A DNA stretch of 6,546 nt from an uncultured Alphaproteobacteria bacterium. Lineage in GTDB: Bacteria; Pseudomonadota; Alphaproteobacteria; Puniceispirillales; Puniceispirillaceae. Of this stretch, positions 5,463 to 6,546 are shown piece after piece. The notes under the pieces are model-generated. The model was not told the origin of the DNA and did no database searches. It saw only the letters and a list, made by a program, of their open reading frames with translations. The stretch covers positions 1 through 6,546 of the forward strand of contig CAJWDO010000095.1 in assembly GCA_913031555.1 (NCBI GenBank), read 5' to 3'. Every line of letters starts with the position of its first letter. Positions within the stretch are counted from its first letter, which is position 1. The translations under genes were made by a program, and so were the position numbers.

Positions 5463-6546
5463 ATGCCCCCAGCGACAAATCCCAAGGCCAAGATGCCCCC
5501 GGCTATCATGATCCAGGGTGCCGGCTCGAATGTCGGCAAGTCGGTGCTTGTGGCGGGGCTGTGCCGCCATTTCGCCAATACCGGCCTGTCGGTACGTCCG
5601 TTCAAACCACAGAACATGTCGAACAACGCTGCCGTCACGGATGATGGCGGTGAGATCGGGCGGGCTCAGGCGATGCAGGCGCTGGCCTGTAGAACCCCGA
5701 CAAGCGTTCATATGAACCCGGTATTGTTGAAGCCCGAGACTGAAACCGGCTCGCAGGTGATTGTTCAGGGGCAGCGTTTCGGCAGCATGCGCGCGCGTGA
5801 ATACGGCACGCACAAGGCAGAGCTTCTGCCGCGCGTCCTCGACAGTTTTGACAAGGTCGGACGCGATGCCGATCTGGTGATTGTCGAGGGGGCGGGAAGC
5901 CCGGCCGAGGTCAATCTTCGCGCCGGCGACATCGCGAATATGGGATTTGCCGCCGCCGCCGACATTCCGGTGGTTATTGTCGGCGATATCGACCGCGGCG
6001 GTGTGATCGCCAGCCTTGTCGGCACCGGCGCTGTCCTCGATTCGGCCGACCGCGACCTGATCCGCGGCTTTCTGATCAACAAGTTTCGCGGTGATACCTC
6101 GCTGTTCGCCGAAGGCATGACAATGATCGAAGAGGCGACCGGTTGGACCGGCCTCGGCATTCTGCCCTGGTTTGCGCCGGCCAGGTTCCTGCCTGCCGAG
6201 GATATTCTCGACATTGCTGGCAAGACCGGCCTGTCACATGACGACGCCGCTGTTCATATCGCGGTGCCGGTGCTGCGACGGATCGCCAATTTCGACGATC
6301 TCGACCCGCTGGCAGGCGAGGCGGATGTCAGGCTCACGCTCGTCGAGGCGGGTCAGGCGATCCCCGGTGATTGCGACATGGTGCTGTTGCCGGGGTCGAA
6401 GTCAACCATCGCCGATCTGGGATTTCTTCGCGAGCAGGGTTGGGACATCGATATCACTGCGCATCTGCGGCGCGGCGGCATGGTGATGGGGCTGTGTGGC
6501 GGCTATCAGATGCTGGGCCGGTCTGTTGACGACCCACAAGGCATAG
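5463..6546 (+). CDS. cobQ: Cobyric acid synthase CobQ (3' partial)
   Basis: CobQ (CbiP) is the glutamine-dependent synthase that amidates side chains b, d, e and g of adenosylcobyrinic acid a,c-diamide using ATP, giving adenosylcobyric acid. The frame is open to the window end; 361 codons are present of the roughly 485 usual. Numbered from 5463, the N-terminal dethiobiotin-synthetase-like ATP domain shows IQGAGSNVGKS (17-27), FKPQNMSNNAAVT, VEGAGSPAEVNL, DIANMGFA and GDIDRGGV. The class-I glutamine amidotransferase domain begins near LLPGSKST and contains the nucleophile elbow GLCGGYQML, with Cys345 at 6495-6497. The catalytic His would lie beyond the window. The gene follows cobO by 14 bases. 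The ATG at 5463 has GAGG at 5447-5450 as a weak, distant ribosome site. The in-frame ATG at 5493 (MPPAIMIQG) gives a more usual family N terminus with AAGG five bases before it, so the start is uncertain. Confidence 0.95.
   Translation, partial: MPPATNPKAKMPPAIMIQGAGSNVGKSVLVAGLCRHFANTGLSVRPFKPQNMSNNAAVTDDGGEIGRAQAMQALACRTPTSVHMNPVLLKPETETGSQVIVQGQRFGSMRAREYGTHKAELLPRVLDSFDKVGRDADLVIVEGAGSPAEVNLRAGDIANMGFAAAADIPVVIVGDIDRGGVIASLVGTGAVLDSADRDLIRGFLINKFRGDTSLFAEGMTMIEEATGWTGLGILPWFAPARFLPAEDILDIAGKTGLSHDDAAVHIAVPVLRRIANFDDLDPLAGEADVRLTLVEAGQAIPGDCDMVLLPGSKSTIADLGFLREQGWDIDITAHLRRGGMVMGLCGGYQMLGRSVDDPQGI

Noticed and set aside
6172..6486. Plus-strand 104-codon frame within cobQ
   Set aside because: It is out of frame with the clearly recognised CobQ sequence covering the same bases, and its product has no recognisable features.
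1..6546. CRISPR array, tRNA or rRNA gene, transposon ends, intrinsic terminator
   Set aside because: No regularly spaced repeats, cloverleaf-like segment, transposase frame with inverted ends, or hairpin followed by a T-run was found; nearly the whole window is coding.

Overview
The window holds four same-strand coding regions. The last three and the tail of the first belong to the late, aerobic (cobalt-late) branch of cobalamin (vitamin B12) synthesis: the C-terminal part of cobW, a complete cobN, a complete cobO and the first three quarters of cobQ. G+C is about 60-65% from roughly base 700 onward. The use of CobN, the large subunit of the ATP-dependent aerobic cobaltochelatase, together with the protein sequences, suggests an alphaproteobacterium. 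A marine or environmental lineage is my inference from general resemblance and was not tested.

Layout. Bases 1 to about 640 are AT-richer (33-42% G+C in the 60-base blocks I counted by hand) and encode a phospholipase-D-like (HKD) domain protein, open at the left edge and unrelated to B12 synthesis. Without any stop codon this reading frame runs into a His/Asp-rich stretch (about 640-693) and then into a typical CobW C-terminal domain ending at 999. The whole GTPase half of CobW is absent. cobN (980-4792) overlaps the end of that frame by 20 bases. cobO (4789-5448) overlaps cobN through ATGA. cobQ starts 14 bases after cobO (5463, or possibly 5493) and leaves the window at 6546. There is no gene-free stretch longer than 300 bases, and I see no RNA gene, terminator, riboswitch or insertion sequence.

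How the genes work together. CobW is thought to be a GTP-dependent cobalt chaperone. CobN, with CobS and CobT (not in this window), inserts Co2+ into hydrogenobyrinic acid a,c-diamide. CobO adenosylates the reduced cobalt. CobQ then amidates four side chains to give adenosylcobyric acid. Gene order therefore follows pathway order, and the overlaps indicate one translationally coupled transcript.

The notable anomaly is the in-frame PLD-like/CobW junction near 625-660. Base composition, codon use and family membership all change there, at a low-complexity GAT/CAC tract. A metagenome-assembly chimera is the simplest explanation; a real recombination or gene-fusion event is the alternative. I found no convincing new multi-gene system here.
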